Of a DNA stretch of 64,000 nt, positions 10,401 through 17,683 are shown piece by piece (positions within the stretch are counted from its first letter, which is position 1; each line of letters starts with the position of its first letter). Made by a program: the position numbers and the translations under genes. The notes below the pieces were generated by a model. It was not told the DNA's origin. It ran no database searches and saw nothing but the letters and a program-made list of their open reading frames with translations. The stretch spans positions 28,633 through 92,632 of the forward strand of contig NZ_JAHESC010000031.1 of assembly GCF_018598185.1 (NCBI RefSeq). Reading direction: 5' to 3'. This DNA comes from Dawidia soli. GTDB taxonomy: Bacteria > Bacteroidota > Bacteroidia > Cytophagales > Cyclobacteriaceae.

Positions 10401-10976
10401 CACAACTTCAAACGTGGCGTAGCCGATAAACGTAAACTGAATGATGGCGTCGTCGGGTACCTTGAGCGAATACCGGCCGTCTGCATCCGTCGAGGTGCCG
10501 ATGCTGGTACCTTTTACCATGACGTTTACGCCGGGCATAGACTCACCGGTGACGGCGTCTGTCACCTGCCCCGTAATCACGACATCGGTATACGACGTCG
10601 GTTCAACATACGCCGTGGGGCTTTTGGGCGAAACGGTGATGTTGTAATTGATCTGTTTGAATTTCAGGTCTGCCTGCCGGGACACGGCTCGCAGGATCTC
10701 GGCAATCGAAATATGAGAAGACTGAAATGTGAAACGTTTTTTAATTTTCCTTACCTGGCTGTTGTAGCCGAATACATAGTCCGTTTGTGTTTCGATGGCA
10801 GAGAAAACCTCTGTCAGGGCTACATCCTTCAGGTTTACGGAAATCTTTACCTCCTCCAGGTCCTGGCCGTTCGAAGGTGCCGCAAGCAAACATTGCATGG
10901 CAAGGGTGTGCCACACAAAAACATGGATCAGTTTTCTTGACACGGACATCAATATTTTGAGTAATTTCAAGCGCAT
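7443..10976 (-). CDS. susC: SusC/RagA-family TonB-linked outer-membrane transporter with STN domain
   Basis: 1177 residues. A signal peptide (to about residue 37) is followed by an STN domain (about 47-117), a carboxypeptidase-like regulatory beta-sandwich (about 131-205, VVITGQVTDAVTGESMPGVN), the TonB-box region EEIVVIGYGT (211-220), a plug domain (RGTTSIGQGG, VLIDGVEGDP, SVLKDAASAAIYGARAAFGV) and a long 22-strand-type barrel ending in an aromatic-terminated strand (GLVVTF). The STN domain is the part that signals to FecR anti-sigma factors, and a FecR gene lies directly upstream, so substrate binding likely turns on this locus through the ECF sigma factor. It forms the channel under the SusD lid. 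The 122-bp spacer before it holds a stem-loop (11015-11042). Confidence 0.95.
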   Translation of the reverse strand: MRLKLLKILMSVSRKLIHVFVWHTLAMQCLLAAPSNGQDLEEVKISVNLKDVALTEVFSAIETQTDYVFGYNSQVRKIKKRFTFQSSHISIAEILRAVSRQADLKFKQINYNITVSPKSPTAYVEPTSYTDVVITGQVTDAVTGESMPGVNVMVKGTSIGTSTDADGRYSLKVPDDAIIQFTFIGYATFEVVAGTQTTIDVQLKTDSKSLEEIVVIGYGTERKGNLTGSVDQVNGEVFENRPVANVSQGLQGLIPNLNIVPEDGKPIQSPTYNIRGTTSIGQGGGALVLIDGVEGDPRMLNPRDIANVSVLKDAASAAIYGARAAFGVVLITTRRPAVNKMTIDYTTNISSKKPTAVPDLVTDGYQQAMIFNEAWTAWNDYSQTPQNVNKTLKFSPEYLAELKRRSEDPTLPKVEVGPNGEYVYYGNTDWYDALYKDHTTAMEHNLSISGSTEKASLYVTGRYFKQDGLFRYNSDDFKMYNFRVKGTVQVTPWLELENNTQYSDMKYHNPLNTGEGGSIWRNIADEGHVMSPMFNPDGTLTYSAAYTVGDFWFGKNGIDMKNRVLRNTTGFTAEFFDKKFRVKGNFTYQNTDSARKTLRVPVPYSRRPGVIEYVGTATNDIRVANSVTQYIATNIYAEYENTYNEKHYVKGLIGYNYEQSALEGLSAQRNGLIYDGVEDINLALGQSYTTIGGWDKWNVLGGFFRLNYHYNDKYLLEVNGRYDGSSKFPTNERFAFFPSVSAGWRVSNESFWKVSPNLISDLKLRASYGSLGNGSIASYAFQEKFAIRQANLALGGVKPPYTSQPNVLPDGLTWETSTTQNIGLDLSMVRNRLTLSADAYIRKTTDMFTVGRTLPAVFGTDIPKGNYADLKTTGWEVVLNWNDEVNVGSKTLGYIVRLTLADNQSVIEKYNNPDKKLIDYYEGQKLGEIWGYETEGFFASDEDIRTHADQTLIKSSTSGKTLPGDIKFRDLDGNNKIDNGTATANKPGDMRVIGNSKARYTYGIMLGATWNNFALSGFFQGVGKQDWWPGTEADAFWGPYNRPYNGTPEYIVGNYWTEDKPYGYFPRMRGYAAQSDWRELGVKQTKYLQNVAYIRLKNVQLSYTLPKSLVEKISASNARIYVTGENLWTWSPLYRLTRDIDVESIGPSDKVLTTSNAGNGNNYPILKSYTAGLVVTF

Positions 10977-11014
10977 GAATCAGGCTTTAAAGGTTTTACA
11001 ATCTTTAGGGTCGG

Positions 11015-11042
11015 GCCCATCCCTGTTCCCGCAGCGATGGGC
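11015..11042. other. stem-loop in the fecR-susC spacer
   Basis: GCCCATC (11015-11021) pairs with GATGGGC (11036-11042). On the plus strand a T-rich run (TTTTCTTTTT) follows, which looks like a terminator for antisense transcripts. On the minus strand the hairpin sits in the leader between fecR and susC, without a U tract. No plus-strand gene needs a terminator here. Confidence 0.5.
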
Positions 11043-11098
11043 TTTTCTTTTTGAATGATGGTGGTTGTTTGGTCAGGCGTTTATCTCATAGGCATTTG

Positions 11099-12088
11099 TT
11101 AGTTGTTGTTACAGGGGTTTCCAGATAAAATAATGGTGCGGTTGTTGACAAAGCGATAGGTGATTCCCTGCATGAACTCCAATCCTTCCAGGATATTGAC
11201 AAGCTGATCGCTTTTATACTTACCGCTTATCAGGCAATTTCCGAGGGCTTCCTGTTCCAGGGAGATCGTGACGCCATACCACTTTTCAAGGGTCTCGACC
11301 ATCTCGCGGATCGGCGTGTTGTCGAGGTAAATAATGTCGTCCGTCCAGGCCAGGTAGCGTTCCAGGGCTACCGTCTGGCGGGTCAGGCTTGCGTCGGCCC
11401 GTGTATAGGTCGCCTGTTGCGCAGGCGCCAGCACCAGCCGCCGGCTGTCGTTCGCTTCCGGCTCAACCTGTACGCTACCAGTCTTTACCGTAACCTGCAC
11501 GGTGGCTGCCGAAGCTTCGGCCCGTATATTAAAGGAGGTGCCAAGCACCGATGTTTTTAATCCTTGCGCGTGCACGATGAACGGGTGTTCCGGGTCGCGG
11601 TGCACATCAAAGAAAGCTTCACCCGTCAACTGCACCTCACGGGTGTCGGTCGTGAATTTTTCCGGATAGGTGATCTGACTCTGAGCATTCAGGCGCACGA
11701 CCGAGCCGTCTGCCAGCGTAACGGTGGCCCGCTGGCCGCGAACAGTCTTTTGGGTGATATAGCGGGGTGACGGCTCTGCATCGAAGCGCGTATAGGCCAA
11801 CCAGCCGAGTCCGAGCGCTACCACCACCGTAGCGGCTACGCGCAATACCATCGGCACGGCACGTCGCCATACGGAGAAGCCCGTCGCTTGCTCCTCCTCT
11901 ATCTGGCGATTGAGCGATGTATAGATATCGAGCTTGATCCGTTCGCGTTCCGTCAGCCGCCACGACTCCTGCCAGGAGCCATCCTCCTGAAAGGTGGCAA
12001 AAAAACGATCCAACGACTGTCGTTCGGCCGCGGTGCATTTGCCCGCGAGGTAACGATCCAACAGTTTTAAAAATTCTTCCTTCGTCAT
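11099..12088 (-). CDS. fecR: FecR-family anti-sigma factor
   Basis: 329 residues from ATG at 12088 (MTKEEFLKLLDRYLAG). The open frame goes further upstream, but that part is not protein-like. An N-terminal cytoplasmic DUF4880-type region is followed by one membrane segment (VLRVAATVVVALGLGWLAY), then the periplasmic FecR domain (VRGQRATVTLADGSVVRLNA, VQLTGEAFFDVHRDP, VLGTSFNIRA), and a C-terminal DUF4974-type, STN-like domain (REMVETLEKWYGVTISLE). It holds the ECF sigma factor encoded just upstream until the STN domain of the TonB transporter signals. The order sigma - FecR - SusC - SusD on one strand is the classical trans-envelope regulation layout of Bacteroidota. Confidence 0.93.
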   Translation of the reverse strand: MTKEEFLKLLDRYLAGKCTAAERQSLDRFFATFQEDGSWQESWRLTERERIKLDIYTSLNRQIEEEQATGFSVWRRAVPMVLRVAATVVVALGLGWLAYTRFDAEPSPRYITQKTVRGQRATVTLADGSVVRLNAQSQITYPEKFTTDTREVQLTGEAFFDVHRDPEHPFIVHAQGLKTSVLGTSFNIRAEASAATVQVTVKTGSVQVEPEANDSRRLVLAPAQQATYTRADASLTRQTVALERYLAWTDDIIYLDNTPIREMVETLEKWYGVTISLEQEALGNCLISGKYKSDQLVNILEGLEFMQGITYRFVNNRTIILSGNPCNNN

Positions 12089-12211
12089 GTATCCGTGTTT
12101 ACACGCCCTATAGTATCGGGAACGCGTACATACACGGGCCATGAAAACACCAAATAATAGAATCATAATACCCGTAACCTGGGCATAACAAACCTGCGCG
12201 CATACCGGATG

Positions 12212-12790
12212 TTAGTGCAGCAAAAAGAAGATCAACAACAGGAAGGTATTTTCAATGGAATGCCGCAGATGTTTCAGTGCGTTGGAAATGTGCCACTCTA
12301 CGGTGCGTGTGGAAAGATTGAGGCGTTGTGCGATCTCTTTATTAGAGAGTTGTTCAAAGCGGCTCAGGTAAAAGACATCGCGGCAGCGCTCCGGCAATTT
12401 ACCGAGCGTTGTTTCCAGCAGCGCATCGAGCTCGGAAGCATGGAGCGATTCCTCTGTCGTGTTCAGGGCGTGGAGGTGTCCAAATTGTTCTACATGGATA
12501 TCCAACAACTTGTCTTGTCGCAGTTGGCGCGCCACCTGAAACTTTACCGCCTGAAAGAGATATGCTGACAACAGGCGGATCTGCTGTGTATGGCGTTTTT
12601 TCCAGATGCTAAAAAATACCTCCTGCACAATGTCCTTGGCCGAATCCTCGTCGCGCAAAACGGTATACGCGGCCCGGTAGAGACTCTCCCAGTGCCTGAA
12701 ATACAATTCATTAAACGCCTGGCGGCTATCCTGTTGCAGCAATAGCAACAGCTGCTCATCCGACTGAATATGTTGTTCCGGGGTCTCCAT
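12212..12790 (-). CDS. ECF RNA polymerase sigma-70 factor, FecI-like
   Basis: 192 residues. Region 2 contains FNELYFRHWESLYRAAYTVL and DSAKDIVQEVFFSIWKKR. Region 4 contains LPERCRDVFYLSRFEQLSNK and a helix-turn-helix NKEIAQRLNLSTRTVEWHIS. The protein ends in the hydrophobic tail NTFLLLIFFLLH, as in many Bacteroidetes FecI proteins. It should direct polymerase to the fecR/susCD promoter when released by FecR, 123 bp downstream. No consensus promoter with both boxes was found directly upstream; a 5-bp inverted repeat GGGCG-AA-CGCCC sits at 12833-12844. Confidence 0.93.
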   Translation of the reverse strand: METPEQHIQSDEQLLLLLQQDSRQAFNELYFRHWESLYRAAYTVLRDEDSAKDIVQEVFFSIWKKRHTQQIRLLSAYLFQAVKFQVARQLRQDKLLDIHVEQFGHLHALNTTEESLHASELDALLETTLGKLPERCRDVFYLSRFEQLSNKEIAQRLNLSTRTVEWHISNALKHLRHSIENTFLLLIFFLLH

Positions 12791-13209
12791 GACAATTCAG
12801 ACGTCCAAATAACCCAAATAAAAACTATGGAGGGGCGAACGCCCTGTTAAGGATTTTTTAAACTTTCGGTGAGGCGTATCAATCGTTTGCTGCTGTCTTG
12901 CATTTGTATCCCAGGGCGGAGTTCCGATAGCTTTCATCGGGATGTGCCTGCATCGATCATTCCTGTTACGGAAGAGTCTCCGACTCCCGGAACATCCCAC
13001 AAATTATTTCAACCACACACGTCAACATCCACAATCACATGTTCACACACCATACCTTATTTCTCACACCCCTTACTTCTAAGGTATTATATACTTCCAA
13101 AAATATATATCTGCTACTAATCGATTAAAAGGTAACCTATATCGCGCTCACCCTGTTTCTTCCCGTCTTATTCGGTATATTGTTTAGTAACCATAAACCG
13201 ATACATGTT
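12791..13209. other. divergent intergenic region, no gene seen
   Basis: About 420 bp between the sigma factor gene (minus) and the metalloprotease gene (plus). It holds no convincing ORF. A short inverted repeat GGGCG-AA-CGCCC is at 12833-12844. A TATTTTTG -7-like box lies on the minus strand at 13098-13105, far (over 300 nt) from the sigma gene and without a good -33 box. The right half is AT- and CA-rich and presumably holds the promoter of the metalloprotease. Confidence 0.5.
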
Positions 13210-16164
13210 ATGAAGAAGAAACTACTATTCATCGCTGTCTTTTCGTTGACAGCAACGTTGGGCATGGCCCAAATGAAAACGTACTGGACCAGGTCCTCAG
13301 AGCCTCCGTTGGAAAAGCCATTAGCTGCGCGACGCGCGACGCCATCGGCACACCAGGTGTTTGCCCTCGACTTCTTCGGCTTTCAACAAGAGGTGAACAA
13401 GGCGCCCATGCGGGGTCTGTCCGCCGGGCGGGCTGACCTCATCGTCAGCTTCCCTGATCCGCAAGGCACATTGAAACGTTATCGCGTGCTGGAAGCCTCG
13501 GTGCTGCACCCCGACTTAGCGGCAAAGTATCCCGGCATCAAATCGTATGCGGGCCAGGGCATCGACGAGCCCTCGGCGACCATCCGGTTCAGTGTGTCCA
13601 ACCAAACGGGCTTTCACGGCATGGTGCTGTCGAGCGAGCAGGACCACATGTATTACATCGATCCTTATACCGAGGACCGATCGCTGTACACCGTATACCG
13701 CCGTGCCGATGTGGCCGACCGGGAGACGAGCTTTACGTGTTATACCGACGAAACCGATGCCGCGGGCCGCACGGCAACGCCGTACAGCACCAACGATCGC
13801 AAGCTGCGCAAGTACCGCCTCGCCTTGTCGTGTACAGCCGAGTATGGCAACCTGTTTGCCGGCACGGGTACCGACGCACAAAAGAAAGCCAACATTCTCG
13901 CGCAGATGAATGTGAGCATGACACGTGTGAATGGCATCTATGAGCGTGACCTGTCCATCACGATGGAGATCGTTCCGAACAACGACCTCATCATTTACCA
14001 CGGCAGTACGACCGCCGACCCCTGGTCAAACGAGTGGAATACCAAAACACAACAAGTGATCGACGCTGCCATCGGCAACGCCAACTACGACATCGGCCAC
14101 AATTTCAACACTACCGGCGGCGGCAACGCGGGGTGTATTGGTTGCGTGTGTACCACGGGCAGCAAGGGCCGCGGTTACACGGGCAGCTCCAACCCCACAG
14201 GCGACGCATTTGACATCGACTACGTCGCACACGAGATGGGTCACCAGTTTGGCGGGTATCATACGCAAAGCAACGCTTCCTGCCGAAGCGGCAGCGGCAC
14301 GACCGAAGTAGAGCCTGGCAGCGGCAGTACCATTATGGGCTACGCGGGTATATGTCCTGCCAACGTACAGAATAATAGCGACGCCTATTTCCACTACGTA
14401 AACATCCGCGACATATCGGCCAACGTACAGTCGGGTAACAGCTCGGGTTGCGCGCAGGTCGTCAACCTGACCAACAACCCGCCGACGGCCAACGCCGGTT
14501 CCGACTACACCATTCCACGCTCGACGGCGTTCGTACTCCGCGGGCAGGGCACCGATCCGGACGGCGATGCGCTTACCTATACCTGGGAGCAAAACGACGC
14601 CGGCAACCCGAACTCCAACGCCGCGCCGACCTCCACACGCACGGTGGGCCCGATGTTCCGCTCGTGGGAGGGAACGACATCTCCCGACCGTTATTTCCCG
14701 CGTATCGCCGATGTCGTGGCAAACAACCTTACACCTACCTGGGAAGTTGTGCCGTCCGTGGCCCGCACCCTCAACTTTGCGTTGACCGTACGCGACAACA
14801 AAGCGGGCGGCGGCCAGACAGCAGAAGATCTCATGCGCGTGACGGTCAACGGCACGGCCGGGCCTTTTGTCGTATCGTTCCCCTCTGCCGCTACCACGTG
14901 GGCTGCCGGCAGCACACAAACGGTAACCTGGAACGTGGCGAGCACGAACGTAGCGCCTGTGAATTGCGCAAACGTAAACATTCTGCTTTCCACCGATGGC
15001 GGCTTTACCTATCCCACAACGCTTGTCGCCGGCACACCCAACGACGGCTCGCAGGCTATTACCGTTCCTGCCCTGGCGACCACCACGGCGCGCATTAAAG
15101 TCGAGGCAGCGGACAATATCTTTTATGATATCTCCAACACCAATTTTACCATCACAACAGGACCGGTGGTCTGTAATGCAACGACCCCCACGGGCCTGGC
15201 GGCATCCGGCGTTACTGCCTCGGGTGCAACCCTCAGCTGGAACGCCGTAACCAATGCTACTTACGATGTACAATATCGCGCCACCGGCGCCTCCGCCTGG
15301 ACAACGGTATCGACCGGTGCCACGACGATCACGCTAAGTGCCCTGGCAGCGCAGACGACCTACGAGGCACAGGTGCGCAGCGTCTGCAGCTCGGCCACCT
15401 CGGCCTACAGCGCCTCGGTAAACTTTACCACGCTCGGCAGCGGTCCTACCTATTGCGCGTCGCGTGGCAACAGCGTGGCGGACGAATATATCGGCCGTGT
15501 ACAGTTGGGCGCGATCAATAACCTGAGCGGTGCGAACGGCGGCTATGGCAATTTTACCAACCTGTCGGCAACCCTCAGCGCCGGTTCGGCTTATACCATT
15601 ACGGTCACACCTGCCTGGACGGGCTCTACCTACAGCGAAGCGTATGCCGCGTGGATCGACTACAACCGCGACGGTGACTTTGCCGACAGCGGCGAGCGTA
15701 TATGGTTCCGTAACGCCACGACGACAACCCCCGTGAGCGGATCGTTTACCGTGCCATCAACGGTTACGGCGGGCGCGACCCGTTTGCGTGTATCCATGAA
15801 ATATAACGGTGTGCCGAGTTACTGCGAAACGTTTGCTTATGGCGAGGTGGAGGACTATACGGTCAATATCACCGGCGGCAGCGGCCTGGCGAAAACGGAT
15901 CGTGGCGAGATCGTACTTCCGGAAGAGGCGACCGTATTGGCACACCGCATTTATCCGAACCCGGTAAAAGATCAGCTGACGCTGGAATTGGGAGAAGGCG
16001 TTGTCATTCGTACGTTGCAGATCAACAACCTGGCCGGCGCGGCGATGCCCTACACCCGGCAGGAGGAACGATCGGTGGATGTATCGTCGCTGCCCTCGGG
16101 TATGTATATACTTTCAGTGTCGACGGATAAGGGACTTATCCGGGAGAAATTTTTGAAGGAGTAG
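13210..16164 (+). CDS. secreted reprolysin-like zinc metalloprotease with FN3, GEVED and T9SS sorting domains
   Basis: 984 residues from ATG at 13210 (an upstream ATG at 13180 only adds ten residues before the signal peptide). A signal peptide ends near residue 21. A propeptide-like region leads to an M12B/reprolysin-type catalytic domain with the zinc site HEMGHQFGGYH at 341-351 and a downstream Met-turn-like STIMGYAG. Next come a PKD-like region (PTANAGSDYTIPRST), a further beta-sandwich, a fibronectin type III domain (about 670-760), and a GEVED domain (WIDYNRDGDFADSGE to YGEVEDYTV). The C-terminal 75 residues (RIYPNPVKDQLTLEL to the end) are a type A T9SS sorting domain. It should be exported by Sec and then T9SS to the surface or medium as an extracellular protease. 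Terminator at 16207. Confidence 0.93.
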   Translation: MKKKLLFIAVFSLTATLGMAQMKTYWTRSSEPPLEKPLAARRATPSAHQVFALDFFGFQQEVNKAPMRGLSAGRADLIVSFPDPQGTLKRYRVLEASVLHPDLAAKYPGIKSYAGQGIDEPSATIRFSVSNQTGFHGMVLSSEQDHMYYIDPYTEDRSLYTVYRRADVADRETSFTCYTDETDAAGRTATPYSTNDRKLRKYRLALSCTAEYGNLFAGTGTDAQKKANILAQMNVSMTRVNGIYERDLSITMEIVPNNDLIIYHGSTTADPWSNEWNTKTQQVIDAAIGNANYDIGHNFNTTGGGNAGCIGCVCTTGSKGRGYTGSSNPTGDAFDIDYVAHEMGHQFGGYHTQSNASCRSGSGTTEVEPGSGSTIMGYAGICPANVQNNSDAYFHYVNIRDISANVQSGNSSGCAQVVNLTNNPPTANAGSDYTIPRSTAFVLRGQGTDPDGDALTYTWEQNDAGNPNSNAAPTSTRTVGPMFRSWEGTTSPDRYFPRIADVVANNLTPTWEVVPSVARTLNFALTVRDNKAGGGQTAEDLMRVTVNGTAGPFVVSFPSAATTWAAGSTQTVTWNVASTNVAPVNCANVNILLSTDGGFTYPTTLVAGTPNDGSQAITVPALATTTARIKVEAADNIFYDISNTNFTITTGPVVCNATTPTGLAASGVTASGATLSWNAVTNATYDVQYRATGASAWTTVSTGATTITLSALAAQTTYEAQVRSVCSSATSAYSASVNFTTLGSGPTYCASRGNSVADEYIGRVQLGAINNLSGANGGYGNFTNLSATLSAGSAYTITVTPAWTGSTYSEAYAAWIDYNRDGDFADSGERIWFRNATTTTPVSGSFTVPSTVTAGATRLRVSMKYNGVPSYCETFAYGEVEDYTVNITGGSGLAKTDRGEIVLPEEATVLAHRIYPNPVKDQLTLELGEGVVIRTLQINNLAGAAMPYTRQEERSVDVSSLPSGMYILSVSTDKGLIREKFLKE

Positions 16165-16206
16165 GCAGCAGGGACGGCGGACGGCGGCAAAGCTGTCGAA
16201 AAAGAA

Positions 16207-16242
16207 GAAGCCTCCCCTGAGCATGGGGAGGCTTCTGATTTT
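16207..16242. terminator. bidirectional rho-independent terminator
   Basis: A perfect 11-bp stem GAAGCCTCCCC (16207-16217) / GGGGAGGCTTC (16225-16235) with a 7-nt loop. It is followed by TGATTTT on the plus strand and by a T-rich run on the minus strand, between two convergent genes. Confidence 0.88.
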
Positions 16243-16263
16243 AAGAATTATATGCGAATCGAA

Positions 16264-16833
16264 TTAGAACTTCACAACTTCTACTTTGTTGCTGGTTACG
16301 ATCTCGAACGTCAGCGACTCGTTTGCGTCGAGCTTTGCCTGGCCCAGGTTGTATACCATGCCGAAGCTACCGGCTACTTCTACCATTTGTTCGTGCAGGA
16401 TGGTCTGCTCACCTCTGTAGATCCTTACCAGAACATTTTCGCTACCGTTGTTCGCCAGGCTCACCAGGTATTTGTTCGGGTCAGCTTGCAGACGGGTAAC
16501 TTTTACTACGCTGTTAACGTGGTTCTGTACGTAGTTTACTTTTTCTACCTGGCGACCGTTCTTGTCTTCCAGGATGATCGTGTATTGACCTTCTTCCAGC
16601 TGGCTGAAGTTATAGGGGCGGGAGAAAGAAGCTACATTGTTCAGTACTTCGTAGTAAACAAGCTTGTTGGCTTCGTTCACGATCGAGATCTTCACTTTAC
16701 CAGTGCCGCTGGTTTTGTAGAACACAGTGTATGTGTTGGCATTCGACACTACAGACAGTACCGCAGGTGAATCGGCCAGTGCTACAACCGACATCAGGAG
16801 GGCAAATACAGAAACGGCGATCTTGGACTTCAT
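16264..16833 (-). CDS. small secreted protein, beta-rich, unknown function
   Basis: 189 residues with a clear signal peptide (MKSKIAVSVFALLMSVVALA). The mature part is rich in beta-strand patterns: two similar-looking halves, VFYKTSGTGKVKISIVNEAN and YLVSLANNGSENVLVRIYRG, each followed by a strand ending in PYNFSQLEEGQYTI or MVYNLGQAKLDANESLTF. This looks like a repeat of an Ig-like unit that resembles T9SS sorting-domain folds, but no RIYPNP motif is present. It is probably periplasmic or outer-membrane associated. It stands alone, with its own terminator and a long upstream region, which suggests independent regulation. No function is proposed. Confidence 0.8.
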   Translation of the reverse strand: MKSKIAVSVFALLMSVVALADSPAVLSVVSNANTYTVFYKTSGTGKVKISIVNEANKLVYYEVLNNVASFSRPYNFSQLEEGQYTIILEDKNGRQVEKVNYVQNHVNSVVKVTRLQADPNKYLVSLANNGSENVLVRIYRGEQTILHEQMVEVAGSFGMVYNLGQAKLDANESLTFEIVTSNKVEVVKF

Positions 16834-17132
16834 ATGTTGTTTTTGTGTTGTTTTGATGATACAAAGTTGCGAGGCTGCGCGCTGCCCTGCTTGTCAAAGC
16901 CGTTCTTACATGAATTCGTGTAAGAAAAAGTTAATTTCTCATGGATCAGGATTTTGTTTTATAAGCATTGCGGTATGGAAAACCGACAACGATTGTGTGT
17001 GCGGCCACACAAAAGGTCGTTGTTCATAGCCGCTTGTTTCGAAAGAAAATTCGGTCGGAAGAGACTTTTCAGGACGTTTTTAGAGGCGTTTTTTGTGCAA
17101 AAAGAGCCTTTTGCCTCCAAATCACCGCAACT

Positions 17133-17177
17133 ATTTGGGCATGATTCGACCGCAAAGTGTCTGAATCATGCCCAAAT
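17133..17177. repeat. perfect 15-bp inverted repeat
   Basis: ATTTGGGCATGATTC (17133-17147) and GAATCATGCCCAAAT (17163-17177) are exact reverse complements separated by 15 bp. No T tract follows on either strand, so it is not an ordinary terminator. It could be an operator, a structured RNA stem or a trace of a mobile element. Confidence 0.85.
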
Positions 17178-17267
17178 TCTGCAAAAAACGCATGTTAGGA
17201 TAAAAAACCTGAAAAAATAGGTGACCCATAAAACGATCTGCCCCTGCCAAAACGTTAATGATCATGA

Positions 17268-17279
17268 CAGCGATCGCTG
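17268..17279. repeat. 12-bp perfect palindrome
   Basis: CAGCGATCGCTG is its own reverse complement and lies about 75 bp before the small ORF, where an operator could sit. Shorter palindromes AACGTT and ATGATCAT lie directly upstream (17251-17266). Confidence 0.5.
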
Positions 17280-17355
17280 CCGGCTACTGGCTGGATTCAT
17301 AAAGTATTTGAACAACGCCTGTAGTTCATGTCCCACTAAAAGAAAGGAGGTACCC

Positions 17356-17424
17356 ATGTCTAGTCCCAAACACTTTTTATCGATCAAACGTACACTAACA
17401 ATTTCCAGGTGTATCACGCATTGA
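17356..17424 (+). CDS. candidate 22-residue peptide with strong Shine-Dalgarno site
   Basis: ATG at 17356 is preceded by AAAGGAGGTACCC, a near-perfect Shine-Dalgarno sequence at normal spacing. This is rare in Bacteroidota, where most genes lack one. The peptide is MSSPKHFLSIKRTL followed by TISRCITH, ending at TGA 17424. It is basic with one Cys and no signal peptide. A perfect terminator lies 58 bp downstream, so a short transcript ending at 17522 is likely. It could be a real small protein, a leader peptide controlling the serine-hydrolase gene at 17684, or part of a regulatory RNA. It matches no family I recognise. Confidence 0.4.
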   Translation: MSSPKHFLSIKRTLTISRCITH

Positions 17425-17482
17425 GGGTTGGTTAACCTCTTGGAATTTTAGTTACGGATAAAATTTGAATGAGGATTTCTTG

Positions 17483-17522
17483 GAATCCCCGGTCTTGTTC
17501 CTGACCGGGGATTCTTTTTTTT
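17483..17522 (+). terminator. strong rho-independent terminator
   Basis: A perfect 12-bp stem GAATCCCCGGTC (17483-17494) / GACCGGGGATTC (17503-17514) with an 8-nt loop and an uninterrupted run of eight T (17515-17522). There is no annotated plus-strand gene upstream except the small ORF at 17356. Confidence 0.92.
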
Positions 17523-17683
17523 CGTTTGCCCCGAGGAGTAGGTTGCCATAGGTTATATAGGGAGTAAGTATGGAGTAAGTACGGCTTTGATACGGGTAAT
17601 CCTCGCTTCCGGCCCGAAGGAGCTGTGTTTGATGGGTGGACGAAGAACTATTTTCCGGTGCAGGGCATCTTAGCGAAAAGGCC

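Larger units (their letters stand above)
16834..17683. other. 850-bp gene-poor region with inverted repeats and a small transcription unit
   Basis: Between the small secreted protein (minus) and the serine-hydrolase gene (plus). Its left part (16834-17220) has no credible protein: the plus frame at 16954-17220 is low-quality and crosses the inverted repeat. It contains a 15-bp inverted repeat (17133-17177), a 12-bp palindrome (17268-17279), a 22-codon ORF with a strong ribosome-binding site (17356-17424) and a perfect terminator (17483-17522). The sequence was checked by eye for tmRNA, RNase P and SRP RNA signatures; none were found. Confidence 0.6.

Noticed and set aside
14026..15273. Minus-strand open frame of 415 codons
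   Set aside because: It lies opposite the metalloprotease catalytic and FN3 region and has no family features; a by-product of GC-rich codon use.
16954..17220. Plus-strand open frame of 88 codons in the gene-poor region
   Set aside because: Low-quality composition, crosses the 15-bp inverted repeat, no start context and no resemblance to a protein.
16834..17522. tmRNA, RNase P RNA or SRP RNA in the gene-poor stretch
   Set aside because: None of the universal core motifs of these RNAs were found on either strand by eye.
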